Part shown: positions 6,151-13,510 of the stretch, piece after piece
How the letters are laid out: each line of letters begins with the position of its first letter
Position numbering within the stretch: position 1 is the first letter of the stretch
Assembly: GCA_934553285.1 (NCBI GenBank)
Contig: CAKTFD010000003.1
Coordinates: forward strand, 1-43,107
Length of the DNA: 43,107 nucleotides
Reading direction: 5' to 3'
From: an uncultured Faecalibacterium sp.
GTDB taxonomy: Bacteria > Bacillota > Clostridia > Oscillospirales > Ruminococcaceae
The notes under the pieces: generated by a model
Databases searched by the model: none
What the model saw: only the letters and a program-made list of their open reading frames with translations
What the model was told of the DNA's origin: nothing
Translations under genes and position numbers: made by a program

Positions 6151-8307
6151 TCAGAAAAACAGCGCTTTTCCGGTCTCTGCGTCCAGCGCAAGTCCGGTTT
6201 TGGAGTTGTATTGCTCCGGATCGGTCAGGATGGCGCTGCCGTTGGGCAGCAGTTCCAGCGCCCCGGCGGCATCTAATGCCTGGAACTGTTGTGCATAGCA
6301 GGATACACTGTAAGCGCCCAGCTTGCGGTAAAGCGTGCGGCTGACCTGCCCGTTGTGCAGCTGGGCACAAAGCTCTTTGCCCTTGCCGATGGGCAGGTAG
6401 ATGGTACGGGTGGGGGCTTCGATCAGATGAAACAGCTCAGCCACCTGTGCAAACGGAAAGATGCAGCCGGATATACCGTTGCGCAGGGCATTCAGGATGC
6501 CTTTGCTGTCCAGTGCATCCTCGCCGCGCGTGAAGTAAAGCTCCTGAAAATAAGTGTGAATAGCCGTTGTGGTGTTCAGGTCGGTGCAGCAGTGTGCAGC
6601 GTACTGCATGGCATGCACATTCTGGCGGAGCATCTGCGGCACATCGCAGCCTTCCAGCCGGAAACGGTATACCTTGCTGTCTGCAGCAGCCAGGTGCCCC
6701 TCCCGGTTGCAGCGCCCGGCGGTCTGCAAAAGGGAGTCCAGCCCGCACTGCTCCCGGTATGCGGCGGGAAAGTCTACATCTACACCGGCCTCGATCAGCG
6801 AGGTGGATATCACACGGCAGGGTGCTCCATCCCGCAGCCGCTGCCGGATCTCGTCCAGCTGTCGGCGGCGGTCGGCAGCGCACAGCAGGGTGGTCAGGCA
6901 ATAACTGCCCTCGGCAGGCAGGGCGGCATACAGCGCCTGCGCTGTTTTACGCCGGTTCACTACGCACAACACCTGCGGCAGTGCGGAAAGCTGTGCGATC
7001 AAGCCATCCTGTGTCAGTTCCCCGGCATCACAGAGAACGGTGCGCTGCAGTGTGCTGTAAAGTGCGCCGGTGTCCGGTGCGATCTCCTGCAGGGGCAGAT
7101 CCGGTGCAAACTGACGGAAGTATTTTTCCAGTGCAGGCTGGGTGGCAGTGCATAGTACAGCAGTGGTGTGGTAATGCTGCACTAACTGTGCGATCGCGCT
7201 AACGCAGGGCAGCAGGTGCTCGATGGGCAAAGTCTGCGCCTCGTCAAAAATGATCACGCTGTCCGCAATGTTGTGCAGTTTGCGGCAGCGGCTGCTGCGA
7301 TTCGCGTACAGGGATTCAAAAAACTGTACGGCCGTAGTCACTACGACAGGCGCATCCCAGTTTTCGCTGGCCAGCAGCTGGCGGTACTGCGCGGGGGTCA
7401 GCTTTTCTTTTTCCAGGCTCTTGTAGTCTGCACAGGAGTAATCGGCCAGTACGTTTTCTTCGCCCAGAAGGTCTGCAAAAACAGCGGCGGTCTGGTCGAT
7501 GATAGACATATATGGGATGACATAGATCACCCGCTTCATACCCTGTGCGGCGGCCTGCTCCAGTGCAAAAGCAAGGGAGGCAAAGGTCTTTCCTCCGCCG
7601 GTGGGCACGGTGAGGGTATACAGCCCCGGCGTACCTTGGGCACCTTTATCCATACAGGCCTGCAGCACAGCATTGCGCTGTGTACTGACCGGCGAAATGC
7701 GCTGTGCCGCGAGATACTGCCGGGCTTTTGCGCGGACTTTTTCCAGCAGGGGTCCGATCTCCGCACCGCTGCTCCGGGGCGCAGCCTGCCCGTTCATAAA
7801 GGTCTCGGTATCAATAAAGTCTGCATCTACCAGACAGGAGTAAAGCATCCGGGTAAAAAATGCAAAATCCAGCGGATCACGGTTTGCCCAGTCCGGCGGA
7901 GCGCTTTGGGGCAGAGTGACCTCCTGCCAGCCCGTATAAGGCTCCACCGGCTTCTTCAAGCGGCCAAACAGGGTTCCCTCGGCGGCAGTTCTCCGGTTTC
8001 CGCCGTCCGGCAGGCCGGTGTGGTGCCCGGCTATGGCAAATGCAGCCTGGATGTGTGGCGGGCAGCAGCGCATGGCTTCCTGCGCACCGGCGGTAGAATG
8101 GTCGGTTGCGCAGCCGCCTGCCAGCCGCTGTTGGAAGGCGGCACTGTACTTGCCGATATCATGCAGCCATGCGGCGTATTCGGCCTCCTGCTGTGCACCA
8201 AAAGCGGCGGCAAAAGCCCCGGCAAGGTGCGCTGTGCCGGAAAGATGCTCGTAGACGGTCTGCGTGCGGGTGCCATCCGTGGAAATGTGTGCAAGTGCTT
8301 TGTTCAT
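6151..8307 (-). CDS. cas3: CRISPR-associated nuclease-helicase Cas3 (HD domain fused, type I-C)
   Basis: The 718-residue Cas3 is recruited by target-bound Cascade to unwind and degrade DNA. The N-terminal HD nuclease shows His21, the His49-Asp50 pair (AAWLHDIGK), His70 and HH95-96 (AGHHTGLPDGG). The SF2 helicase has Walker A PTGGGKT (235-241), a DEAQ box (355-358), the VISTSLIEAGVDVDF motif and QTAGRCNREG. The ATG at 8307 follows GGAGGGATCAAT. It has its own promoter and is cut off from cas5c by the regulatory island at 5698-6150, so nuclease and Cascade expression can be set separately. Confidence 0.97.
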   Translation of the reverse strand: MNKALAHISTDGTRTQTVYEHLSGTAHLAGAFAAAFGAQQEAEYAAWLHDIGKYSAAFQQRLAGGCATDHSTAGAQEAMRCCPPHIQAAFAIAGHHTGLPDGGNRRTAAEGTLFGRLKKPVEPYTGWQEVTLPQSAPPDWANRDPLDFAFFTRMLYSCLVDADFIDTETFMNGQAAPRSSGAEIGPLLEKVRAKARQYLAAQRISPVSTQRNAVLQACMDKGAQGTPGLYTLTVPTGGGKTFASLAFALEQAAAQGMKRVIYVIPYMSIIDQTAAVFADLLGEENVLADYSCADYKSLEKEKLTPAQYRQLLASENWDAPVVVTTAVQFFESLYANRSSRCRKLHNIADSVIIFDEAQTLPIEHLLPCVSAIAQLVQHYHTTAVLCTATQPALEKYFRQFAPDLPLQEIAPDTGALYSTLQRTVLCDAGELTQDGLIAQLSALPQVLCVVNRRKTAQALYAALPAEGSYCLTTLLCAADRRRQLDEIRQRLRDGAPCRVISTSLIEAGVDVDFPAAYREQCGLDSLLQTAGRCNREGHLAAADSKVYRFRLEGCDVPQMLRQNVHAMQYAAHCCTDLNTTTAIHTYFQELYFTRGEDALDSKGILNALRNGISGCIFPFAQVAELFHLIEAPTRTIYLPIGKGKELCAQLHNGQVSRTLYRKLGAYSVSCYAQQFQALDAAGALELLPNGSAILTDPEQYNSKTGLALDAETGKALFF

Positions 8308-8331
8308 ATTGATCCCTCCGATCTTGGGTCA

Positions 8332-8360
8332 AACATACAACGATGGAAGATAGCTGTCAA
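8332..8360 (-). promoter_or_regulatory. cas3 promoter
   Basis: On the minus strand a consensus TTGACA (8360-8355), 17 bp and TATGTT (8337-8332) lie 25 bp upstream of the cas3 ATG. I found no TTC followed by the guide-RNA seed here, so cas3 is not an obvious target of the RNA at 5977. Confidence 0.8.
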
Positions 8361-8421
8361 GAAATGTCAAAATGTTTGGCAGCCTGCACAGCCCGGGCAG
8401 CGTTCACTCGGCAGATCGCCC

Positions 8422-8477
8422 ATAAAAATACCGCCGCACCCTGCCCGGAGCATTTCCGGCGGCAGAGTGCGGCGGCA
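8422..8477 (-). terminator. Terminator of the nth-glsB operon
   Basis: A long GC-rich hairpin (8431-8477, outer arms CCGCCGCAC and GTGCGGCGG) is followed on the minus strand by TATTTTTAT (8430-8422). It separates the nth operon from the cas3 promoter. Confidence 0.8.
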
Positions 8478-8495
8478 TACGATTGTGCGGAAAAG

Positions 8496-8822
8496 TTACT
8501 TGGAAATCTTCTGCCCGATCCAGATGCAGATACAGGCACCGATCACCGACATGGCAAAAGAAGAAAGACTGCCGGTAGCGTGGATGCCAAGCAGGCCGAA
8601 CAGAAATTCGCCCACAAAGCTGCCCAGTACGCCCATGGCGATGTTGCGGCCAAAGGAAGTTTCCGTGCCCATAAAACGGCCGGCAATGTACCCGGCCAGC
8701 GCACCTACCAGCACGCCCACAAAAAGGGAGGCCAGCACGCCCACCAGCGTGAGCAGGCCGGTCAGGCAGCCGATCAATACGCACAGCAGTGCAATAATAA
8801 GTAAAACAGTTAATGTGATCAT
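8496..8822 (-). CDS. GlsB/YeaQ/YmgE-family small membrane protein
   Basis: This 108-residue protein is almost entirely hydrophobic, with about three to four membrane segments rich in Gly/Ala (LVGALAGYIAGRFMG, GVLGSFVGEFLFGLLG). This matches the Transgly_assoc (GlsB/YeaQ/YmgE) family of small, often stress-linked membrane proteins of unknown molecular function. The ATG at 8822 follows AGGAGGTATGGATC; an upstream in-frame Met would overlap nth. It begins 19 nt after nth, so the two are probably one transcript. Confidence 0.85.
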   Translation of the reverse strand: MITLTVLLIIALLCVLIGCLTGLLTLVGVLASLFVGVLVGALAGYIAGRFMGTETSFGRNIAMGVLGSFVGEFLFGLLGIHATGSLSSFAMSVIGACICIWIGQKISK

Positions 8823-8841
8823 GATCCATACCTCCTGGTAA

Positions 8842-9531
8842 TCACAGCTCTGCGTGCTGCCCGGCATTCTCGCGGGCGTAACGGCAGATATCTTTCAGAC
8901 AGCATGCTTCGCATTCCGGTTTGCGGGCGGCGCACACTGCGCGGCCATGCATCACAAAGCGATGGCAAAGGTCACTGCCTTCTTCCGGCGGGACGATCTT
9001 CCACAGGGCCATCTCCACCTTCTGCGGTTCCTTGATGCCATCCACAAGGCCGATCTTGTTGCACAGGCGGATGCAGTGGGTGTCGGTCACGATGGCAGGT
9101 TTGCCGAACACATCGCCCATGATAAGGTTTGCGCTCTTGCGGCCCACACCGGGCAAGGCAAGCAGCTCCTCAAACGTGGTGGGCACCTGGCCGTTGTAGT
9201 TGTCGCGCAGCATCCGCATACAGGCCGAGATGTCCCGTGCCTTGGAGTGCCCCAGCCCACAGGGCTTTACGATGGCTTCGATCTCCTCCGGCTCTGCGGC
9301 AGCCAGTGCGGCTACATTGGGGTATTTGGCAAACAGATCCTCTACCACAATATTCACACGGGCATCGGTGCACTGGGCAGCCAGACGTACACTGACCAGC
9401 AGCTGCCAGGCGTGGTCGTAATCCAGCGTACACCCGGCATCCGGGTATTCGGCTTTCAGGCGGTGGATCACTTCCAGCGCCAACATCTTTTTTGCAGTAA
9501 GGTCTTCCGGCTCTTTTTTCCGGACTGGCAT
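8842..9531 (-). CDS. nth: Endonuclease III, DNA glycosylase/AP lyase
   Basis: The enzyme removes oxidised pyrimidines and nicks the resulting abasic site in base excision repair. The 229-residue product has the helix-hairpin-helix LLALPGVGRKSANLIMG with the catalytic lysine (Lys132) and the catalytic aspartate (Asp150, VTDTHCIRL). The C-terminal iron-sulfur ligands Cys200, Cys207, Cys210 and Cys216 have the C-x6-C-x2-C-x5-C spacing. The ATG at 9531 follows AAGGAGGG; an upstream Met lacks such a site. It lies divergent from rarA across a Fur-type palindrome. Confidence 0.96.
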   Translation of the reverse strand: MPVRKKEPEDLTAKKMLALEVIHRLKAEYPDAGCTLDYDHAWQLLVSVRLAAQCTDARVNIVVEDLFAKYPNVAALAAAEPEEIEAIVKPCGLGHSKARDISACMRMLRDNYNGQVPTTFEELLALPGVGRKSANLIMGDVFGKPAIVTDTHCIRLCNKIGLVDGIKEPQKVEMALWKIVPPEEGSDLCHRFVMHGRAVCAARKPECEACCLKDICRYARENAGQHAEL

Positions 9532-9563
9532 CCTCGATCCCTCCTTCGACAGGGAATACCTGA

Positions 9564-9592
9564 ATAATAGCATGTTTGGCCGGATTTGTAAA
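9564..9592 (-). promoter_or_regulatory. nth promoter
   Basis: TTTACA (9592-9587), 17 bp and TATTAT (9569-9564) on the minus strand, 32 bp upstream of the nth ATG. Confidence 0.7.
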
Positions 9593-9609
9593 TGTTTTCG
9601 GGAAGATTA

Positions 9610-9628
9610 TCTGAGAATGATTTTCAGA
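9610..9628. promoter_or_regulatory. Fur-family operator-like palindrome
   Basis: TCTGAGAATGATTTTCAGA is a 9-1-9 inverted repeat with one mismatched pair, centred at 9619. Its core TGAGAATGATTTTCA agrees with the Bacillus Fur box TGATAATNATTATCA at 12 of 14 fixed positions. It lies 17 bp above the nth -35 and 7 bp above the rarA -35. A Fur-family gene is the second gene of the rarA operon, so autoregulation is plausible. Confidence 0.65.
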
Positions 9629-9635
9629 AAAGGCC

Positions 9636-9664
9636 TTGTCCTCCCATTCTAAATGCGCTATACT
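9636..9664 (+). promoter_or_regulatory. rarA-perR promoter
   Basis: TTGTCC (9636-9641), 17 bp and TATACT (9659-9664), 48 bp upstream of the rarA ATG. Confidence 0.75.
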
Positions 9665-9712
9665 ATAAAAAAGTGCCGTGTATTGCTTTGCAGGCAGGGA
9701 AGGAGAACCACC

Positions 9713-10987
9713 ATGAATGAACCACTGGCGCAGCGTCTGCGCCCCAAAACACTGGCAGATGTGTGCGGGCAGCAGCATCTGCTTGCCCCGGGGCGGGTGT
9801 TCCGCCGTACCATCGAGAGCGGGCGCATCCCCAACATGATCTTTTATGGGCCTTCCGGTACCGGCAAAACCACGGTAGCACGCATCATTGCAGAAAACAG
9901 CGGGATGACCCTGCACAAACTCAACGGCACCTCCTGCGGCACCGGAGATATCAAGGCGGTGCTCAAGGATATCGGTACCCTGGCAGCGGCGGGCGGCATC
10001 CTGCTGTATCTGGACGAGATCCAGTACCTGAACAAAAAGCAGCAGCAGAGCCTGCTGGAGTGCATCGAGGATGGCAGTGTGACCCTGATCGCCTCCACTA
10101 CCGAGAACCCGTACTTTTATATCTATAACGCGCTGCTGTCCCGCTGCACGGTGTTTGAGTTCAAGCCCCTTGCTGCTGCAGATGTGGAACGCGGGGTGCG
10201 CAACGCTGTAGCGCGTCTTTCTGCGGAGGAGCAGGTACCGGTCTGTATGGACGAGGATGCCAGCGCCTATCTGGCCGAAAGCGCAGGCGGCGATCTGCGC
10301 AAGGCACTGGGCTGTCTGGATTTTGCAGTCACAGCTGCTCCGGTGGAGGACGGTAAAAAACGCATCACGCTGGAGATGATCCGGCAGGTCACCCGCCGCA
10401 CCGCCATGCGGTACGACCGGGAGGGCGATGACCATTACGATATCGTATCTGCTTACCAGAAATCCATGCGCGGCTCCGACCCGGACGCGGCACTGCACTA
10501 TCTGGCGCGCCTGCTGGAAGCAGGGGACCTGCCCTCGGCCTGCCGCCGTCTGATGGTGTGTGCCTGCGAGGATGTGGGCCTTGCCTATCCGCAGATCATC
10601 CCCATCGTCAAGGCAGCCATTGATGCCGCCAACATGGTGGGCCTGCCGGAAGCCCGCCTGCCGCTGGCGGATGCCGTTATCCTGGTGGCAACAAGCCCCA
10701 AGTCCAACAGCGCCCATGATGCCATCAATGCGGCCATTGCGGATGTGCAGGCCGGGCGTACCGGCCCCATCCCGCGCCAGCTGCAGAACAAGCATTTTGA
10801 TGGTGAGGATGCACTGGTAAAAGGCCAGAACTACAAATACGCCCATAGCTATGCACATCACTGGGTGGAGCAGCAGTACCTGCCGGATGTGCTGAAAGAT
10901 ACAAAATACTATACCTTTGGCGATAACCGGACCGAGCAGGCCGCCCGGGCTTACTGGGCAAAGATCAAAGGGGAAGAAAACGTCTGA
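9713..10987 (+). CDS. rarA: Replication-associated recombination protein RarA (MgsA)
   Basis: RarA is an AAA+ ATPase related to clamp loaders that acts at stalled replication forks and on single-strand DNA gaps. The 424-residue protein has Walker A GPSGTGKTT (46-54), Walker B LLYLDEIQYL (97-106), and sensor/box segments STTENPYFYIYNALLSRC. The C-terminal MgsA domain carries the motif NKHFDGED near the end. The ATG at 9713 follows GGGAAGGAGAACCACC; an earlier in-frame ATG at 9653 sits inside the promoter -10 and is rejected. It is followed after 24 nt by the Fur-family gene. Confidence 0.95.
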   Translation: MNEPLAQRLRPKTLADVCGQQHLLAPGRVFRRTIESGRIPNMIFYGPSGTGKTTVARIIAENSGMTLHKLNGTSCGTGDIKAVLKDIGTLAAAGGILLYLDEIQYLNKKQQQSLLECIEDGSVTLIASTTENPYFYIYNALLSRCTVFEFKPLAAADVERGVRNAVARLSAEEQVPVCMDEDASAYLAESAGGDLRKALGCLDFAVTAAPVEDGKKRITLEMIRQVTRRTAMRYDREGDDHYDIVSAYQKSMRGSDPDAALHYLARLLEAGDLPSACRRLMVCACEDVGLAYPQIIPIVKAAIDAANMVGLPEARLPLADAVILVATSPKSNSAHDAINAAIADVQAGRTGPIPRQLQNKHFDGEDALVKGQNYKYAHSYAHHWVEQQYLPDVLKDTKYYTFGDNRTEQAARAYWAKIKGEENV

Positions 10988-11011
10988 GAGAAGAAAAGAA
11001 GGAGGATCGAT

Positions 11012-11416
11012 ATGCGTTACTCGAAACAGCGGGAACTTGTCATGCAGACAGTGCAGGATCTGTGCGACCACCCAACTGCAGAAGAGATCTACGATAAAGC
11101 CGCGCAGGAATGCCCGAATCTGAGCCTGGGCACCGTATACCGCAACCTGAACAGCCTGGTGGAGGCCGGGCGGGTGCGCCGGGTGTCCATCCCCGGCAAG
11201 GCAGACCGCTTTGACCATACGCTGCCCTGGCACAGCCACCTGTACTGCACGGTCTGCGGCAGCGTGACCGATGCGGATGTGGACGCAAAACAGGTGATGA
11301 AGCTGGTCAAAAACCAGAAGGGGATCGTAAAGGACTGCGCCGTAGTATTGCTGGGCGTGTGCGAAGCGTGCTGCTGCAGACAGGATGCAGAGGCGGCAGC
11401 GGCCAAACAGGCATAA
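11012..11416 (+). CDS. perR: Fur-family metalloregulator, PerR-like
   Basis: This 134-residue repressor has a winged helix (LSLGTVYRNLNSLVEAG) and the Fur dimer domain. Structural zinc ligands are Cys79/Cys82 (CTVC) and Cys117/Cys120 (CEAC). The regulatory metal site looks like PerR: the order RFD-HTLPWHSH, with Asp68, His74 and His76, parallels Asp85, His91 and His93 of Bacillus PerR, and His20 could parallel His37. In PerR these histidines are oxidised by peroxide. A Fur, PerR or Zur role cannot be settled by sequence alone. Start: AGAAGGAGGATCGAT precedes the ATG. Confidence 0.85.
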   Translation: MRYSKQRELVMQTVQDLCDHPTAEEIYDKAAQECPNLSLGTVYRNLNSLVEAGRVRRVSIPGKADRFDHTLPWHSHLYCTVCGSVTDADVDAKQVMKLVKNQKGIVKDCAVVLLGVCEACCCRQDAEAAAAKQA

Positions 11417-11433
11417 AATTTGCGTGTTTCCTC

Positions 11434-11462
11434 TTGCCCGCAGCGGCCAAACAGGGTATACT
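11434..11462 (+). promoter_or_regulatory. miaB promoter
   Basis: TTGCCC (11434-11439), 17 bp and TATACT (11457-11462). The spacer is part of a 16-bp direct repeat (11440-11455) whose other copy is the 3' end of the Fur-family gene (11396-11411). Confidence 0.7.
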
Positions 11463-11541
11463 AAAGAGTGTCTTTTACAAAACAATAGAAATGAGTTTCG
11501 CCGCACGGGGCCACCCTGCCCGGCGGAGAAGGATGGTTTGA

Positions 11542-12924
11542 TTGGAATACATTAACTTTGAACATAATGCCGTGGCTGCAGACTTGGTGCGGCAGACCTA
11601 CGACACCCCGCCGCTGGCCTTTGTGCACAGTTATGGCTGCCAGCAGAACGTCAACGATGGCGAGCGCATCAAGGGCGTGCTGGTAGATATCGGCTATGGC
11701 CTGTGTGATAAGCCTGAGGATGCTGACCTCATCCTGTTCAACACCTGCGCGGTGCGCGAGCACGCGGAGCAGCGGGTGTTTGGCAATGTGGGTGCATTAA
11801 AGGGCCTTAAAGAGAAAAAGCCCGGCCTGATCATCGGCCTGTGCGGCTGTATGGCCAACCAGAAGCATGTTGTGGAAAAGCTGCGCAAGAGCTATCCCTA
11901 CGTGGATCTGGTGTTCGGCGTGGATGGCATCGACACCCTGCCGCAGCTGGTCGCCCAGAAACTGCAAAAGCATAAGCGGGTGCTGCTGGATCCCGCCCAG
12001 CGTCCGGTCATCGTGGAAAATATCCCCATCCGGCGCGAGAGCGAGTTCCGCGCCTGGCTGCCCATTATGTATGGGTGCGATAACTTTTGCACCTACTGCA
12101 TCGTGCCCTATGTGCGCGGCCGCGAAAAAAGCCGCAAGCCCGGTGATATCCTTGCCGAGTTCCGGGGGCTTGTGGAGGCAGGCTATAAGGAGATCACGCT
12201 GCTTGGGCAGAACGTGAACAGCTACGGCAAGGGGCTGGAGGAGCAGATCGATTTTTCTGACCTGCTCAACCTGCTGTGCACCGTGCCAGGCGATTATCAT
12301 ATCCGCTTTATGACCAGCCATCCCAAGGATGCCAGCCATAAACTGATCGATACCATCGCCGCGCAGCCAAAGCTCTGCAAGCACCTGCATCTGCCGGTGC
12401 AGTGCGGCTCTGACCGGCTGCTGCAGCAGATGAACCGCCATTACACCGTGGAGCAGTATCTGGAACTGATCGATTACGCCCGCAAAACGGTGCCGGGTAT
12501 CACCTTCTCCAGCGATATCATCGTGGGCTTCCCCGGCGAGACCGAGGAGGATTTTGTTAAAACGCTGGAGCTGGTGCGCAAGGTGGGCTACATGCAGCTG
12601 TTCACCTTTATCTACTCTAAGCGCACCGGCACCAAGGCCGCCGAGATGCCGGATCCCACCCCCCGCAAGGAAAAGACCGACCGCATGAGCCGCCTGCTTA
12701 GTCTGCAGGACGAGATCGCTATGGCATTGGTTAAGGGACAGGTAGGGCAGACCGTCCGGGTGCTGGTGGAAGGTTATGGCCGCGCCGAAGGCACCCTCTC
12801 CGGCCGGCTGGATAACAACCTGACCGTGGAGTTTACAGCCGACCCGGCGCTGCTGGGCAGCTATGCTGCGGTACATCTTACCGGTGCCCGTGCCACCGTG
12901 CTGCTGGGCGAGCTGGAAGCGTAA
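11542..12924 (+). CDS. miaB: tRNA-2-methylthio-N6-isopentenyladenosine synthase MiaB
   Basis: MiaB adds the methylthio group to i6A37 of tRNAs, using two 4Fe-4S clusters. The 460-residue protein has the UPF0004 domain with Cys33, Cys69 (FNTCAVRE) and Cys103 (GLCGCMANQ). The radical SAM triad is Cys179, Cys183 and Cys186 (GCDNFCTYC), and a C-terminal TRAM domain follows. The start is a TTG at 11542, 8 nt after AGAAGGA; the nearby ATG at 11533 hits a stop after two codons. Its substrate is made by MiaA, encoded 5.5 kb downstream. Confidence 0.96.
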   Translation: MEYINFEHNAVAADLVRQTYDTPPLAFVHSYGCQQNVNDGERIKGVLVDIGYGLCDKPEDADLILFNTCAVREHAEQRVFGNVGALKGLKEKKPGLIIGLCGCMANQKHVVEKLRKSYPYVDLVFGVDGIDTLPQLVAQKLQKHKRVLLDPAQRPVIVENIPIRRESEFRAWLPIMYGCDNFCTYCIVPYVRGREKSRKPGDILAEFRGLVEAGYKEITLLGQNVNSYGKGLEEQIDFSDLLNLLCTVPGDYHIRFMTSHPKDASHKLIDTIAAQPKLCKHLHLPVQCGSDRLLQQMNRHYTVEQYLELIDYARKTVPGITFSSDIIVGFPGETEEDFVKTLELVRKVGYMQLFTFIYSKRTGTKAAEMPDPTPRKEKTDRMSRLLSLQDEIAMALVKGQVGQTVRVLVEGYGRAEGTLSGRLDNNLTVEFTADPALLGSYAAVHLTGARATVLLGELEA

Positions 12925-12986
12925 AAACGTGATTCCGGGGCCATGCCGCCCCTGAAAGAATACAAAGAGAACAAGGAGAAACCATC

Positions 12987-13394
12987 ATGGATTGTATTGA
13001 TCTTTTCAAGCGTGCCGCTATGGCACTGCAGACCGACCCCCGCTACGTCACCCTGGATCAGGCCCGCAAGGCAAACGATAAGGATGAGGAACTGCAGAAC
13101 CTGATCGGCGAGTTCAACCTGGCACGTATGGATCTGAACAACGAGATCGGCAAGACCGAGCGCGATGATGCCCGCATCGCCCAGCTGAATGAGAAGGTGA
13201 ACAGCCTCTACGGCCAGATCATGAGCAACGAAGGCATGACTGCCTACAACGAGGCCAAGCGCGAGTGCGAGAACCTGGTCAACTATATCGATGCCATCAT
13301 CAACACCGCTATGAACGGCGGCGACCCCATGACCGTGCAGGAGCCTTCTGCTTCCTGCACCGGCAGCTGCTCCACCTGCGGCGGCTGCCACTGA
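12987..13394 (+). CDS. ricA: YlbF/YmcA-family protein, probable RicA (YmcA), with Cys-rich tail
   Basis: This 135-residue helical protein belongs to the YlbF/YmcA (DUF964) family. In Bacillus, YmcA, YlbF and YaaT form the Ric complex, which carries 4Fe-4S clusters and affects mRNA maturation by RNase Y. The position between miaB and mutS is that of ymcA in Bacillus, so RicA is the better name than YlbF. The tail has Cys124, Cys128, Cys131 and Cys134 (SCTGSCSTCGGCH), a plausible cluster site. It is preceded by AAGGAGAAACCATC. Confidence 0.8.
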   Translation: MDCIDLFKRAAMALQTDPRYVTLDQARKANDKDEELQNLIGEFNLARMDLNNEIGKTERDDARIAQLNEKVNSLYGQIMSNEGMTAYNEAKRECENLVNYIDAIINTAMNGGDPMTVQEPSASCTGSCSTCGGCH

Positions 13395-13414
13395 GCAAAG
13401 TTTTTTCGGACCGG

Positions 13415-13448
13415 AACGCGGCTGTGCAATACAGACCGCGTTTTGTTT
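13415..13448 (+). terminator. Terminator after miaB-ricA
   Basis: AACGCGG (13415-13421) with CCGCGTT (13436-13442), extended by CTGT/ACAG inside, followed by TTGTTTG. Confidence 0.7.
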
Positions 13449-13510
13449 GCAGCGGCGGTTACAGCCCGCAAACCATACAGCAACCATAAACGGAGAGAGG
13501 GTAACACACC

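Noticed and set aside
9653..9712. Longer N-terminus of RarA from the ATG at 9653
   Set aside because: That ATG lies inside the promoter region, upstream of any possible transcript start, and lacks a ribosome binding site.
9170..11506. Long minus-strand frame running through nth, the nth/rarA promoters and rarA
   Set aside because: It overlaps nth on the same strand in another frame and rarA antisense, and contains no domain.
13379..13394. CGGCH at the end of RicA as a c-type heme motif
   Set aside because: The protein has no signal peptide and the motif is part of a four-cysteine tail better explained as an iron-sulfur or zinc site.
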